64,000 nt of DNA from Streptomyces globosus (lineage in GTDB: Bacteria; Actinomycetota; Actinomycetes; Streptomycetales; Streptomycetaceae). Positions within the stretch are counted from its first letter, which is position 1. Every line of letters starts with the position of its first letter. The notes under the pieces were generated by a model. That model saw nothing but the letters and a program-made list of their open reading frames with translations, ran no database searches and had not been told where the DNA came from. Below, in pieces: positions 16,763 through 24,728 of this stretch. The stretch is from the NCBI RefSeq assembly GCF_003325375.1, contig NZ_CP030862.1:2731501-2795500 (forward strand), written 5' to 3'. The position numbers were made by a program, and so were the translations under genes.

Positions 16763-17631
16763 AGGGCTGTCCCGTAAATGATCTCTGGCGTGCCTGGTGG
16801 TCTGCTGGTTTCTGTGTCACCCGGCAAGGACGAGGTTGTGCAGGCGGGCGACGCCGAGCATGGCGTTGTGGACACCGTCGCCTTTCAGGCGGCAGTCGCG
16901 AAGGATCTTGCAGCCCTTCATCCGGGCGAAGACGTGCTCCACACGGGCACGGACTTTGCGGTGGGAGGCGTTGTGCTCCTCCTTCCAGGCCGGGAGTTCG
17001 CTCTGGCCCTTCTCGCGGCGGTGCGGGATGAGCAGACCGGTGCCGCGGTAGCCGCCATCTGCGATGACCGTGGCCTTGCCGACGGCGTCTTTCGCGCCGG
17101 ACAGCTCCCACGCCTTGCAGTCGTTGCGGTTGCCGGGCAGCGGTCGGCCGACCGCGACGACGAGCCGGGTGTCGGCGTCGATGACGACCTGGTGGTTGGT
17201 GGAGTACCGGTAGTTCTTCGACTGCTCGGCCACCGTGTGGTCGCGGGTGGGTACCAGGGTGCCGTCCACGATCAGCACGGTGTCCTTGCGGAACCGCTTG
17301 CGTGGCTGGAGGGCGAGCGCGGGTCCGAGGTGGTCGATGATGCGGTCGGCGGCCGACTTTGACACCCCAAACAGCGGGGCGAGTTGGCGCAGGGTGAGGT
17401 TGGTGCGCCAGTACGCGGCGACCAGCAGGACCCGGTCCTCCAGCGGCAGGCTCCACGGCCGGCCCTTGCGCACCGGGTCCGCACCCTCGCGCCGCAGCGC
17501 GGTGACGAGCTTGCCGAACTGTCGCGGGCTCAACCCTGTGAACGGGGCTATCCAGGACGGCTCCGACGCCGTGATCACGCCAGCCATCCCAAGATCATCT
17601 CACCCGCGACCAGCACTTACGGGACAGCCCT
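16763..17631. mobile_element. IS5-family insertion sequence, 869 bp, intact, with TA target duplication
   Basis: The ends are perfect 15-bp inverted repeats, AGGGCTGTCCCGTAA (16763-16777) and its complement at 17617-17631. Each is flanked by TA (16761-16762 and 17632-17633), giving a 2-bp duplication. One transposase gene fills the element on the minus strand. Perfect termini and an intact gene suggest recent insertion. Confidence 0.9.
16817..17587 (-). CDS. IS5-family DDE transposase
   Basis: A 256-residue transposase of the DDE_4 (HARBI1-like) type. The N-terminal region carries a helix-turn-helix (LTLRQLAPLFGVSKSAADRI). The catalytic triad reads VLIVDGTLVP (first Asp), ATVIADGGYRG (second Asp) and KVRARVEHVFARMKG (Glu). 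It lies wholly inside the inverted repeats and reads opposite to the gene it interrupts. Length and motif order are complete, so it is probably active. Confidence 0.9.
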   Translation of the reverse strand: MAGVITASEPSWIAPFTGLSPRQFGKLVTALRREGADPVRKGRPWSLPLEDRVLLVAAYWRTNLTLRQLAPLFGVSKSAADRIIDHLGPALALQPRKRFRKDTVLIVDGTLVPTRDHTVAEQSKNYRYSTNHQVVIDADTRLVVAVGRPLPGNRNDCKAWELSGAKDAVGKATVIADGGYRGTGLLIPHRREKGQSELPAWKEEHNASHRKVRARVEHVFARMKGCKILRDCRLKGDGVHNAMLGVARLHNLVLAG

Positions 17632-18265
17632 TAGTCGGGACTCTGGCAATCGGGGCGGTGACCGCGGGAGGCTGGTGGCTGTGGAAGACGGACCGGCTCC
17701 TCCGCACCCGTGACCGGACGTGGCGCCATCAGGACGCGGTCAACACTGGCCACCGGACGCTCACCGAAGTCGACGCGATGGACGGACCGGACTTCGAGGA
17801 GTTCGTGGCCGACCTGTGTCGACGGGACGGATGCACCGACGTGCGCCGGGTCGGTCGCTCGCACGACGACGGCGCGGACGTCCGGGGACGACTTCCCGAC
17901 GGCCGGACCATGGTGATCCAGTGCAAGCGCTACAATCCGAAGCGGAAGATCTCCAACAGCGAGGTTTGCAACCTGCTTGGCTCCCAAGTGCACTTCGGCG
18001 CCGACGTCGCGATCTTCGTGACCAGCACCTACTTCAGCGGCCCTGCCGAGCGCTGTGCCGTGCAGAACGGCGTCATGGCCGTCCACCGCGACCACCTCGG
18101 CCTGTGGAACAACGGCGCCGCACTGTCCTCCCTCGCCTCTGTCAACGGCTCCGGCCAGGGAGACCGCCAACACCGAGCCCGCCGAAAGAAGACGTACGGA
18201 TAGCCGGAGCTGCGGATTCTGCCGTCGAGGGCCTCCAGGCGTCGTCGGACTGGCTCAATGGACCC

Positions 18266-19108
18266 ATGGAGATCGGGGAGCACTGGGCCTATCGAGCAAG
18301 GCCGAAGGAACTGGGTGGTGCACTGCGCCGAGTGGAGATCGTCCGAGTGGGCGGCGCCGGCAGATCCGGGAGCGTTCACGTGCGTTTCTTGGATGGTGAC
18401 GCGGCCGGCCTCCAGGAATGGGTGAGCCCCAGCTGTCTGCGCGTCCTCTGGGCTGACGTGGACTCCTTCCGGGCGGACGACGCGGCGGAGCTGGCTCTGG
18501 CCGAGGCATCGAGGGCAGTGCGGGGGAGCGCCGAGTTCGAGGCGGCCCGGATGATCCTCGGCTTCGTCCGACCCAAGGGCCGGCTACGCCTGCGTAAGGC
18601 GGTAGCCGATGCCGGCGTCCTGGAGCTTGGGCACCTCGATGAGACCGCGCCACTCGTCGGCATGGACGCTGCCCAACTGCGCAACGACCCCATGCTCCAC
18701 GAGGACCGCAAAGGCTGCTCCCTCGCGGGCTGGCCGATCACCGAACGGATCGCACGCCAGGCCGCCCAGCGGCAGGCCGACGAGATCCTCCCGGAGGTCG
18801 ACCAGCGCCAACGATCCATGGAAGAGGAGCGCGACCGATCTCCCTGGTACGGCTACCAACGACGAGACGAACGAAAGCTGGACGCGGAGAAGGAAGCCCT
18901 GCGCACGGTACGGGAATGGTGCGGACAGGAGAAGGCAGAGCGCCACGACGAACTGGTGGCCCTGAGAGAGGAAGTGCTACGACTCGGCGAACTGGTCGAG
19001 CGTGCCGTGAAGGCGCTCCGCGACCGGGGCCACGGCGTCATCGCCTCCACCATTGAGCGCGACCTGGGCGTCCATATCTCCAGCCTTGGTCCAGACGTTC
19101 GTCGCTGA
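18266..19108 (+). CDS. Hypothetical protein with SH3-like N-terminus and coiled coil, 280 aa
   Basis: Starting at ATG 18266, 62 bases after the restriction gene, this encodes 280 residues. The N-terminal 70 (MEIGEHWAYRARPKELGGAL, then SGSVHVRFLDGDAAGLQEWV) look like a small beta-barrel domain. The middle is helical, and residues about 190-260 (RKLDAEKEALRTVREWCGQE, ALREEVLRLGELVERAVKAL) are a strong coiled coil. Proteins opening MEIGEHWAYRAR occur in Streptomyces accessory regions, but I know no function. The last 71 bases overlap the 3' end of the convergent gene at 19038. Confidence 0.6.
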   Translation: MEIGEHWAYRARPKELGGALRRVEIVRVGGAGRSGSVHVRFLDGDAAGLQEWVSPSCLRVLWADVDSFRADDAAELALAEASRAVRGSAEFEAARMILGFVRPKGRLRLRKAVADAGVLELGHLDETAPLVGMDAAQLRNDPMLHEDRKGCSLAGWPITERIARQAAQRQADEILPEVDQRQRSMEEERDRSPWYGYQRRDERKLDAEKEALRTVREWCGQEKAERHDELVALREEVLRLGELVERAVKALRDRGHGVIASTIERDLGVHISSLGPDVRR

Positions 19109-20687
19109 ACGCCCGCGAGCGCTCCGGCTCCGGACGCACCCCCGGCTGGGCCGGCGCGGGCTTCGCCGGCGGCTTCTCCTTCTCGGGACGATGCGGATGC
19201 CAGCCGTCGAGGAACGGACGAAGCTGGTCACCCGTCGGCTCCGCGTGGAAGTTCCGCCCGCGGAGCCCCCTGCGGCCCAGGACAGGATCCAGCCGGTCTG
19301 CCTCAGACCGCCCCCAGGCCGACCACTCCCGAAGACGCTCAGCCTCGACGGGGTCATCCGCCTGGCCAGCGGCCTCGTCCAGCGCTTCGCAGAAGGCCCG
19401 CATCTCACCGGCGGCCCGCCACCGGTCCAGAGCCGTCCCGAACGTCTCGGCCCGCGCCGCGTCCACCGCCTTGATCGAAGCCACGCTGACCGCGGCCTCC
19501 CACTCCTCCTGACGCCGCTGCCGCTTCTCCGCCTCCAGCCGTTGGCGCTCGGCTTCCTGCCGCGTCCGCTCCTCCTGCAGCCGACGCTGCTCCGCCTCAC
19601 GTTCCTCCCGCAAGCGGCGCTGCTCCGCCTCATACTTCAGCCTGGCCTGCTCCTGCTCCTGCGCACGGGCCTTCAGCACCTTGAAGACCACGTCGATCTG
19701 GTCTTCCAGCCGCTTCCTCTCGGTGTCGGCCCACTCCGTGTTGATGCCGAGGCGCAACTCGAGCTCCCCGGAGGGCTCGAACCGGTGCGCTGGCGTCACC
19801 CGCTGCCAGTCGTACGTGCGCCGGCCCGGCTGCTTGGGCACGTACCGGACCTGCCGCTGCCGCTCATGGAAGCTGATCTCGTACGTGATGCCATGGACAG
19901 TCAGCAACGGCCGCGGCTGCTTGCGCTTCCTGGACACCGTGATCTCGCCATGGAGGGCGAAAGCACGCTCGGCGAACAGCCGGATCAGAGACAGAACCCG
20001 GGGGAGTACCTCCTCTGAGACCTCGAAGGCACTGTGATCCTTCTCGACCGCGGCGATCACGTCATCGATGTCGGTCAGAGTCCTGCTGCGCGCGAGCCTG
20101 ATCCGGTTCCACTCTGTGTCATCCTCGCCGCTCACCCGGAGCAGCCCGAAGCAGATATCGCCCTTGGCCCGCCCTGTGTACTTCAGGTGGTACCCGGCAG
20201 GTGCGCACTGCCTCGCCGCATCGAAGGCCCGCCGGTACCGGGCCCGCTCCGCCTCACCCGGATCCGGTATGCGCAGGAAGCGCCCAGCCGCCCGCACTTT
20301 CGCTATCAAGGCCGCCCCGATGTCGGCGGAAGAGGGCTGCCGAGCCTTGGGCTCACGCTGAACACGAGGTTTCGGTTCGGCTGGAGTCTCGGGCTCGGGA
20401 GACTCGGGCTCCTGGGGTGCCGTGGCGGCCGCCGTCGTACGGGACCTCCGTTGTGTGGGCTCGGGCCGGTCCGGGTGATGGCCGTGCTGGAGGTAGAAGC
20501 GCCCCGCCTCGGCGATCTCCGCCTTCCACCACCCCCCTTCCTTCGGCATGGTGATGAGGCCCCGCTCCTTCAGGACCAGTGCGGTGCGGGCGAGGTTCGG
20601 GGAGTCGGAGGTGACCGGATCAGTGCACTCACTGATGCGCGTGAGGAGGGCGAGCTGGCGGTCGTTGAGCGGCGTCCAACGGTGCAT
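19038..20687 (-). CDS. Hypothetical protein with winged-helix-like N-terminus and long coiled coil, 549 aa
   Basis: The open frame extends upstream, but the recognisable protein begins at ATG 20687 (MHRWTPLNDRQLALLTRISE). Residues 1-75 look like a winged helix: RTALVLKERGLITMPKEGGW, then AEIAEAGRFYLQHGHHPDRP. A Pro/Glu/Ala-rich linker follows. Residues about 120-310 are an alpha/beta region of unknown type (ICFGLLRVSGEDDTEWNRIR, LLTVHGITYEISFHERQRQV). About 320-420 is a highly charged coiled coil of E/R/Q repeats (RRLREEREAEQRRLQEERTR). It resembles long accessory-element proteins of Streptomyces with a replication- or partition-like look; no proven function. Its end overlaps the neighbouring convergent gene. 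Confidence 0.6.
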   Translation of the reverse strand: MHRWTPLNDRQLALLTRISECTDPVTSDSPNLARTALVLKERGLITMPKEGGWWKAEIAEAGRFYLQHGHHPDRPEPTQRRSRTTAAATAPQEPESPEPETPAEPKPRVQREPKARQPSSADIGAALIAKVRAAGRFLRIPDPGEAERARYRRAFDAARQCAPAGYHLKYTGRAKGDICFGLLRVSGEDDTEWNRIRLARSRTLTDIDDVIAAVEKDHSAFEVSEEVLPRVLSLIRLFAERAFALHGEITVSRKRKQPRPLLTVHGITYEISFHERQRQVRYVPKQPGRRTYDWQRVTPAHRFEPSGELELRLGINTEWADTERKRLEDQIDVVFKVLKARAQEQEQARLKYEAEQRRLREEREAEQRRLQEERTRQEAERQRLEAEKRQRRQEEWEAAVSVASIKAVDAARAETFGTALDRWRAAGEMRAFCEALDEAAGQADDPVEAERLREWSAWGRSEADRLDPVLGRRGLRGRNFHAEPTGDQLRPFLDGWHPHRPEKEKPPAKPAPAQPGVRPEPERSRAFSDERLDQGWRYGRPGRAQWWRR

Positions 20688-21001
20688 GTGATCGTCGTAG
20701 CGTCTGCGCTTGCGCTGGCACAAGCAGTGCGTCAGCCCTTGGCGCGGCCCTCCGGCTGCAACACGAAGACAGAGCCACCCCCGAGCAGTTGAGGCATGGA
20801 TGGCGGCGACACTCGAAACCCGAACCGAGTGCTTCGCATGGATACGCCTCCACGCAGGAAAACTTCCTAAGGGAATCCCGAACCGCGTGCTCCAGGGGTT
20901 TGTTGCCGCCCACTGTCTACGTTTGGGACATCGCAGGAGGCAGCGCTGATCCCTTAGGACCTGGGCGGCATGGCGTTGCGTGACTTGGACTGGGAGTCGG
21001 T
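20688..21001. other. Promoter-bearing intergenic region between divergent units
   Basis: No gene is supported in this 314-bp stretch. It separates the minus-strand coiled-coil gene from the plus-strand membrane peptide/hsdMS unit, so promoters in both directions are expected. I cannot point to a convincing -35/-10 pair. Confidence 0.4.
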
Positions 21002-21187
21002 ATGGGACAGAAGGTGTTGCTCGTCGTCGTGGCCGTTCAACTGGCCCTGATCGCAGCCTTGCTTGGTGGGATTCTGAAACGGGTCGGCGGGGCCGCAATG
21101 ATTGGTGCGATTCAGGCGGGGGCCGCGACCTTCGCCGCGGCCCTGACGCTGGCCATCCTGACCATGACAGCAGTTGGAGTGGTGTAA
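21002..21187 (+). CDS. Small two-span membrane protein upstream of hsdM
   Basis: ATG 21002 follows a GGGAG ribosome site and encodes 61 residues with two hydrophobic spans: VLLVVVAVQLALIAALLGGI, a short basic turn (LKRVGG), and AATFAAALTLAILTMTAVGV. The TAA stop is only two bases before the ATG of hsdM, so the genes are one transcription unit and probably coupled. Tiny membrane proteins beside restriction or abortive-infection genes can be toxins, anchors or regulators. Nothing in the sequence decides between these. Confidence 0.65.
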   Translation: MGQKVLLVVVAVQLALIAALLGGILKRVGGAAMIGAIQAGAATFAAALTLAILTMTAVGVV

Positions 21188-21189
21188 CT

Positions 21190-22680
21190 ATGGACGTACA
21201 GCACGTGCGTCGAGCGGCAGCGACATCCGGCGCGCCGACTCAGGTGGAGAGTCTGGTCTCGCCTCGGGTGCGGCAGCTGGTGCGCCGCTTGGCAAGTCGT
21301 CTGAACACCCAAGATTCCTGTCGAGTAGTCATTGGTCTTGTCTACTTGCGCATCCGGGCGCAAGCAGACCTCCGCGAAAGTCTCGGTAGGCCCCAAGGAA
21401 CTACCTGGCCCTGGCTGGTCGACCTGGCCAAGACTGCTCAGCAACTGGGTCCGCACGTTCGGAAGGCTCTGATCCACTGGTTGTCCCCGGCCTTGGTGCC
21501 GGCTGACGCCGAAGGGGGGAGGGATCTCGTGCCGCGACTACCGGCGACGGTCGAGGAGGATCTCCGCGGCCTGATCACGGCGATCGACAAGGTCGATCGG
21601 GTGGGGGATCTACTGGAGCAGTGTTTGGGGGACCTCTCCGACTCGCAGGCCAAGGGCGGGCACTACTTCACGCCGCGCGACCTCGGGACGCTGATGGTTG
21701 CGGCGGCGGCCCCCCAGGACAGGCATCAGGTGCTCGATCCGGTGTGCGGATCTGCCGGGCTGTTGGTCGAAGCCTACCGATACGTGCGGGAGCAGACTGG
21801 GCTGCAGCCGAGCCTTGCGTTGACCGGAAGGGATCTTCACGCCGGTACGTTGCAGATTGCGCAACTCAACCTCACCGTGCGCGGTATCCAGGCGGATCTC
21901 GGAACGCCGATCGACAGTCTGGCGCAGCCGTCTAGCAGGACCTACGACATCGTGCTGGCCAACCCTCCGTTCAACGATCCGTCCTGGAGTTCTGAAGCCG
22001 CCGCCCTTGAGGACCCGCGCTGGCCGGGGATGCCTCCGCCACCCCGAGACAGGGCGGGCTTCGCCTGGATGTTGCACATCGCGCATGCGCTCGCCCCACA
22101 GGGGAGAGCTGTGTTTCTGATGGCAGACGGTGCTGCCACGGGTGTCAGGCCGACTGAGCAGGCCATACGGCGGCACCTGATTCGCGAGGATCTCGTCGAG
22201 GCCGTAGTGGCATTGCCGCCCGGTCTGTTCTCCCATACGCGGATCTCATGTTGTTTGTGGGTGCTGAACCGGGACAAGAGTCCTCATCGGGGCTGGGGAG
22301 ACATTGACCGCAGGAGCAGGGTGCTCTTCATCAACGCTCGAAGGGCCAAGGAGCGCGTGCCCGATACACGGCAGTGGCGCCTCACCACTGACGGAGCCGC
22401 GCGGATTCTTCGAACTCTGGCCGCATGGCGCGGTGCGGCGCCGACCGACGGTGCGCATGGCCACTACGAGGACGAACCGGGGTGGTGCCGCTCTTGCTCG
22501 GCGGAGGATATTGCCCAACAAGACTATGGCCTGCTGCCCCTCGCGTACGCGTCCGAGCAGGCCAACGGGGACGACTCAGAGTACTGGCGTATCGACGATC
22601 TCAAGCAGGAGCTCTACGGCAAGCTCGAAGAGGCACATCAGCTGGACCTCGACCTGCGACGCATGCTGGACGCGCTGTGA
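21190..22680 (+). CDS. hsdM: Type I restriction-modification DNA methyltransferase subunit (N6-adenine)
   Basis: A 496-residue N6-adenine methylase. The N-terminal helical domain (to about 150) leads to the family signature KGGHYFTPRDLGTLMV. Motif I is LDPVCGSAGLLVEAYRYV (about 183-200), and motif IV is YDIVLANPPFNDPSW (NPPF near 258). GRAVFLMADGAATGVRPTEQ and VEAVVALPPGLFSHTRISC follow, as in HsdM. ATG 21190 is used because it lies two bases after the membrane-peptide stop; the longer open frame upstream has no family resemblance. The stop overlaps hsdS as GTGA. It would methylate adenine in a split sequence read by HsdS. No hsdR is present in the window. Confidence 0.9.
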   Translation: MDVQHVRRAAATSGAPTQVESLVSPRVRQLVRRLASRLNTQDSCRVVIGLVYLRIRAQADLRESLGRPQGTTWPWLVDLAKTAQQLGPHVRKALIHWLSPALVPADAEGGRDLVPRLPATVEEDLRGLITAIDKVDRVGDLLEQCLGDLSDSQAKGGHYFTPRDLGTLMVAAAAPQDRHQVLDPVCGSAGLLVEAYRYVREQTGLQPSLALTGRDLHAGTLQIAQLNLTVRGIQADLGTPIDSLAQPSSRTYDIVLANPPFNDPSWSSEAAALEDPRWPGMPPPPRDRAGFAWMLHIAHALAPQGRAVFLMADGAATGVRPTEQAIRRHLIREDLVEAVVALPPGLFSHTRISCCLWVLNRDKSPHRGWGDIDRRSRVLFINARRAKERVPDTRQWRLTTDGAARILRTLAAWRGAAPTDGAHGHYEDEPGWCRSCSAEDIAQQDYGLLPLAYASEQANGDDSEYWRIDDLKQELYGKLEEAHQLDLDLRRMLDAL

Positions 22681-23939
22681 TCGGCGATCACCGTGAGCCG
22701 TTGCTCCTCCGCGAGGTATCCCGTGCCCAAGCGGACGGATGGAAGGAGGCGCCGTTGGCCGAAGTCGGCGACGCCGCCGAGGACCTGAACATCACGTACG
22801 GAATCAGTGACAGTGAGCTCCCGGAGCACCAAGGGGTTGTGCGGATCGGCGACATCCGACGGGGACGCGTCATCACTGACCAGCCTGGCCGCAAGGGTGC
22901 AGCTCACCCGAAGGACTCGAGGGCGGTGCTCCAGGAAGGCGATCTCGCTGTTGTCCTTGTCCGACGTGTCGGTGACGCTGCGTTGATCACTGCGGAGCAT
23001 CACGGATGGATCGCCACGAGAGGAATCGGCATCATCCGCGCCAAGGACCCAACCATCGCACGGTGGTTGCGGATCTGGCTTCAGACCCCCCGTGCGCAAG
23101 CATGGATCGATCAGCACGTGACCGCTCACGTCGAACCCACGTTGAGCCTCGACGCGCTGAGGCGGATGCCGGTATCCATCCCGCCACCAAACCAGATCGA
23201 CATGTTCCACGAGCTGGTTGGTGTTTTCGAGGCCAAGGTGGAACTGAATCTGAGTATTGCCGCCAGCGCGGTAGAACTCGCTGACGTGTATCACGCCAAC
23301 TTGTCGCGGAATGCCGCGTCCTGGGTGAAGTGCCAGTTCGGCGCGGTGGCCGATGCGCGGACTGGGACAGGGAAGTCCGTGGTCGACGTCGGAGGGGGCG
23401 GGACGGCACAGGTCACCGCCGCGGAGATTTTGGGCGCGTCCTTGCCGTACGTCGATGGATTCGACGGTCAGGACCCTGCCGCACATCCTGAGGCATGCGA
23501 GACGGGCACCATTTTGGTTGCGAGCCGCCCTGGGGGTGCGCGTGTGGCGGTCACACGGCTGCATGCCGTACCGGGACGGGGCGTTCTGGCAGTACGGCCT
23601 GGCGAGCCCGGTGCCCTTTGGTGGCTGTTGCACGAACTGCGGTCCCGTTCGGGGGAGCTCTCCCAAGCAGCCCAAGGCCGAAGCGCGCGTGAGATCACAC
23701 GCCGTGCCTTCTTGCGCTTGGACGTCAGGTGGCCCGGCCGGCAACTACGCGAGCAGTTTCATCGCGTAGCTGAACCGCTGCACAGCAGGGCCCAGGCAGC
23801 GCTCAATGAGAATCGGACCCTGGACGAACTCCTCGGTCACCTGCTGCGGGACATCTCTTCACGCTCACGCACGCTTTTCCGGACCGGAAGCCCAGATGCT
23901 CATCGTGACGATCACGAACGTGCTACCGAAGCACCTTGA
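22677..23939 (+). CDS. hsdS: Type I restriction-modification specificity subunit
   Basis: The protein, 420 residues from GTG 22677, overlaps the hsdM stop by four bases. It has the two-half layout of HsdS. A first target-recognition domain opens GWKEAPLAEVGDAAEDLNIT and contains EGDLAVVLVRRVGDAALI. A central conserved helix follows a MPVSIPPPNQIDMFHELVGV strand (FEAKVELNLSIAASAVELAD). The second recognition domain opens SWVKCQFGAVADARTGTGKS, with a matching C-terminal strand and helix (LRLDVRWPGRQLREQFHRVA). It determines the sequence methylated by HsdM. The second half is more diverged than usual, so specificity is unpredictable. Confidence 0.8.
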   Translation: MIGDHREPLLLREVSRAQADGWKEAPLAEVGDAAEDLNITYGISDSELPEHQGVVRIGDIRRGRVITDQPGRKGAAHPKDSRAVLQEGDLAVVLVRRVGDAALITAEHHGWIATRGIGIIRAKDPTIARWLRIWLQTPRAQAWIDQHVTAHVEPTLSLDALRRMPVSIPPPNQIDMFHELVGVFEAKVELNLSIAASAVELADVYHANLSRNAASWVKCQFGAVADARTGTGKSVVDVGGGGTAQVTAAEILGASLPYVDGFDGQDPAAHPEACETGTILVASRPGGARVAVTRLHAVPGRGVLAVRPGEPGALWWLLHELRSRSGELSQAAQGRSAREITRRAFLRLDVRWPGRQLREQFHRVAEPLHSRAQAALNENRTLDELLGHLLRDISSRSRTLFRTGSPDAHRDDHERATEAP

Positions 23940-23992
23940 CGGCTGCCTGCTTGGGCATGGCGCCCCGGCAGTCACCGGAGCGCACGCAATAC

Positions 23993-24325
23993 TCAGTCAC
24001 CCACCACGCCCCGAAGTTCGTCCAACGTGAGACGCGCCTCCTGGGTGGCGACGCCTCCGTCGAAGCGGATGCCCTCAGTCGCCAGGACGTGGGCGGGAGA
24101 GTCCATGCGGGTGGGGTTGGTCCAGCGGAAGCCGGGGCTGACACGGCCCGCGCTGTTGAGGACTCGCCAGGCATTGGGGCACTGGACACAGGTGGCTAGG
24201 TGGGTGCCGCCCGGGACGGCGTGACCGCCTATCACGGTGGCCACGTCTCCGTACGTCGTCCACCGGCTCGCAGGTACGGCCGTTACACACTGCAGCAACG
24301 TGGTGCGGCTGGTCGTGACGCCCAT
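23993..24325 (-). CDS. Alkyltransferase-like (MGMT-fold) protein without the active-site cysteine
   Basis: The frame encodes the C-terminal DNA-binding fold of O6-alkylguanine transferases: TTLLQCVTAVPASRWTTYGD, the recognition helix region VIGGHAVPGGTHLATC, then PNAWRVLNSAGRVSPGFRW. The reactive PCHR motif is replaced by PNAWRV, so it cannot transfer alkyl groups. Known ATL proteins instead flag lesions for excision repair, and MGMT-fold domains also occur attached to restriction-type proteins. I placed the start at ATG 24325 (110 residues). The frame remains open to 24511 with KAGLAGQ-like residues, so this may be the tail of a once longer protein. It is convergent with hsdS. Confidence 0.6.
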   Translation of the reverse strand: MGVTTSRTTLLQCVTAVPASRWTTYGDVATVIGGHAVPGGTHLATCVQCPNAWRVLNSAGRVSPGFRWTNPTRMDSPAHVLATEGIRFDGGVATQEARLTLDELRGVVGD

Positions 24326-24728
24326 GACCTGGGCGAGTCGGGCACCGGCCTGGCCGGCCAGGCCAGCCTGCCTGTGGAGACTCCTTGGCTGGATCGGTGG
24401 AGCGTCATCCGATCTCACGGTGTGTACACAAGGTGGCATTCTTTGGCGAGTTGTGTACCTTAATGCCGCGCGTGAGGTCCTCGGCCGGGCTGCGCAGGCG
24501 TTGCCATGCATCCTTGTGAAAGTAGTGGGGGATGACCTCGTTGCGCGTCACGGGTCATTAAGTTGCACAGACCGATGGCGAGCATGGGGTGTACGGCGGA
24601 TGGGGGTGTGTTCGACAAGGTGTTCGGTAGTGGCCCGTTGTCGGTGGCGGGCTCTAGGGCGACGCGGAACGCCGTTCCATGCCGGGCAATTTCGCGAATA
24701 GGGCATTGGAACCTCTTTTAGGGACAGA
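24326..24728. promoter_or_regulatory. Upstream region of the chaperone-helicase operon, with a palindrome
   Basis: This 400-bp region has no supported gene. At 24666-24678 it carries GGAACGCCGTTCC, an inverted repeat with 5-base arms and 3-base centre, 50 bp before the first start codon of the six-gene operon. An AGGGA ribosome-site-like stretch precedes GTG 24729. The palindrome is a candidate operator; no regulator gene is adjacent. Confidence 0.35.

Larger units (their letters stand above)
16628..18203 (+). pseudogene. Membrane-anchored Mrr-type restriction endonuclease, split by an IS element
   Basis: The 5' part starts at GTG 16628 with GGAGG a few bases upstream and encodes a basic N-terminus and a transmembrane span ending AVIWPYL at the IS boundary. 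The 3' part resumes after 17633. Deleting the IS and one TA restores WPYL-VGTLAIGAVTAGGWWLW in frame, a second span. The cytoplasmic Mrr domain follows: DGPDFEEFVADLCRRDGCTD, the catalytic Asp in DDGADVRG, and the core lysine in MVIQCKRYNPK, then FGADVAIFVTSTYFS. Intact length would be about 233 residues, normal for Streptomyces restriction endonuclease-like proteins of this sort. The IS removes the start and anchor from the nuclease, so it is probably inactive unless an internal start is used or the IS excises. Confidence 0.85.
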
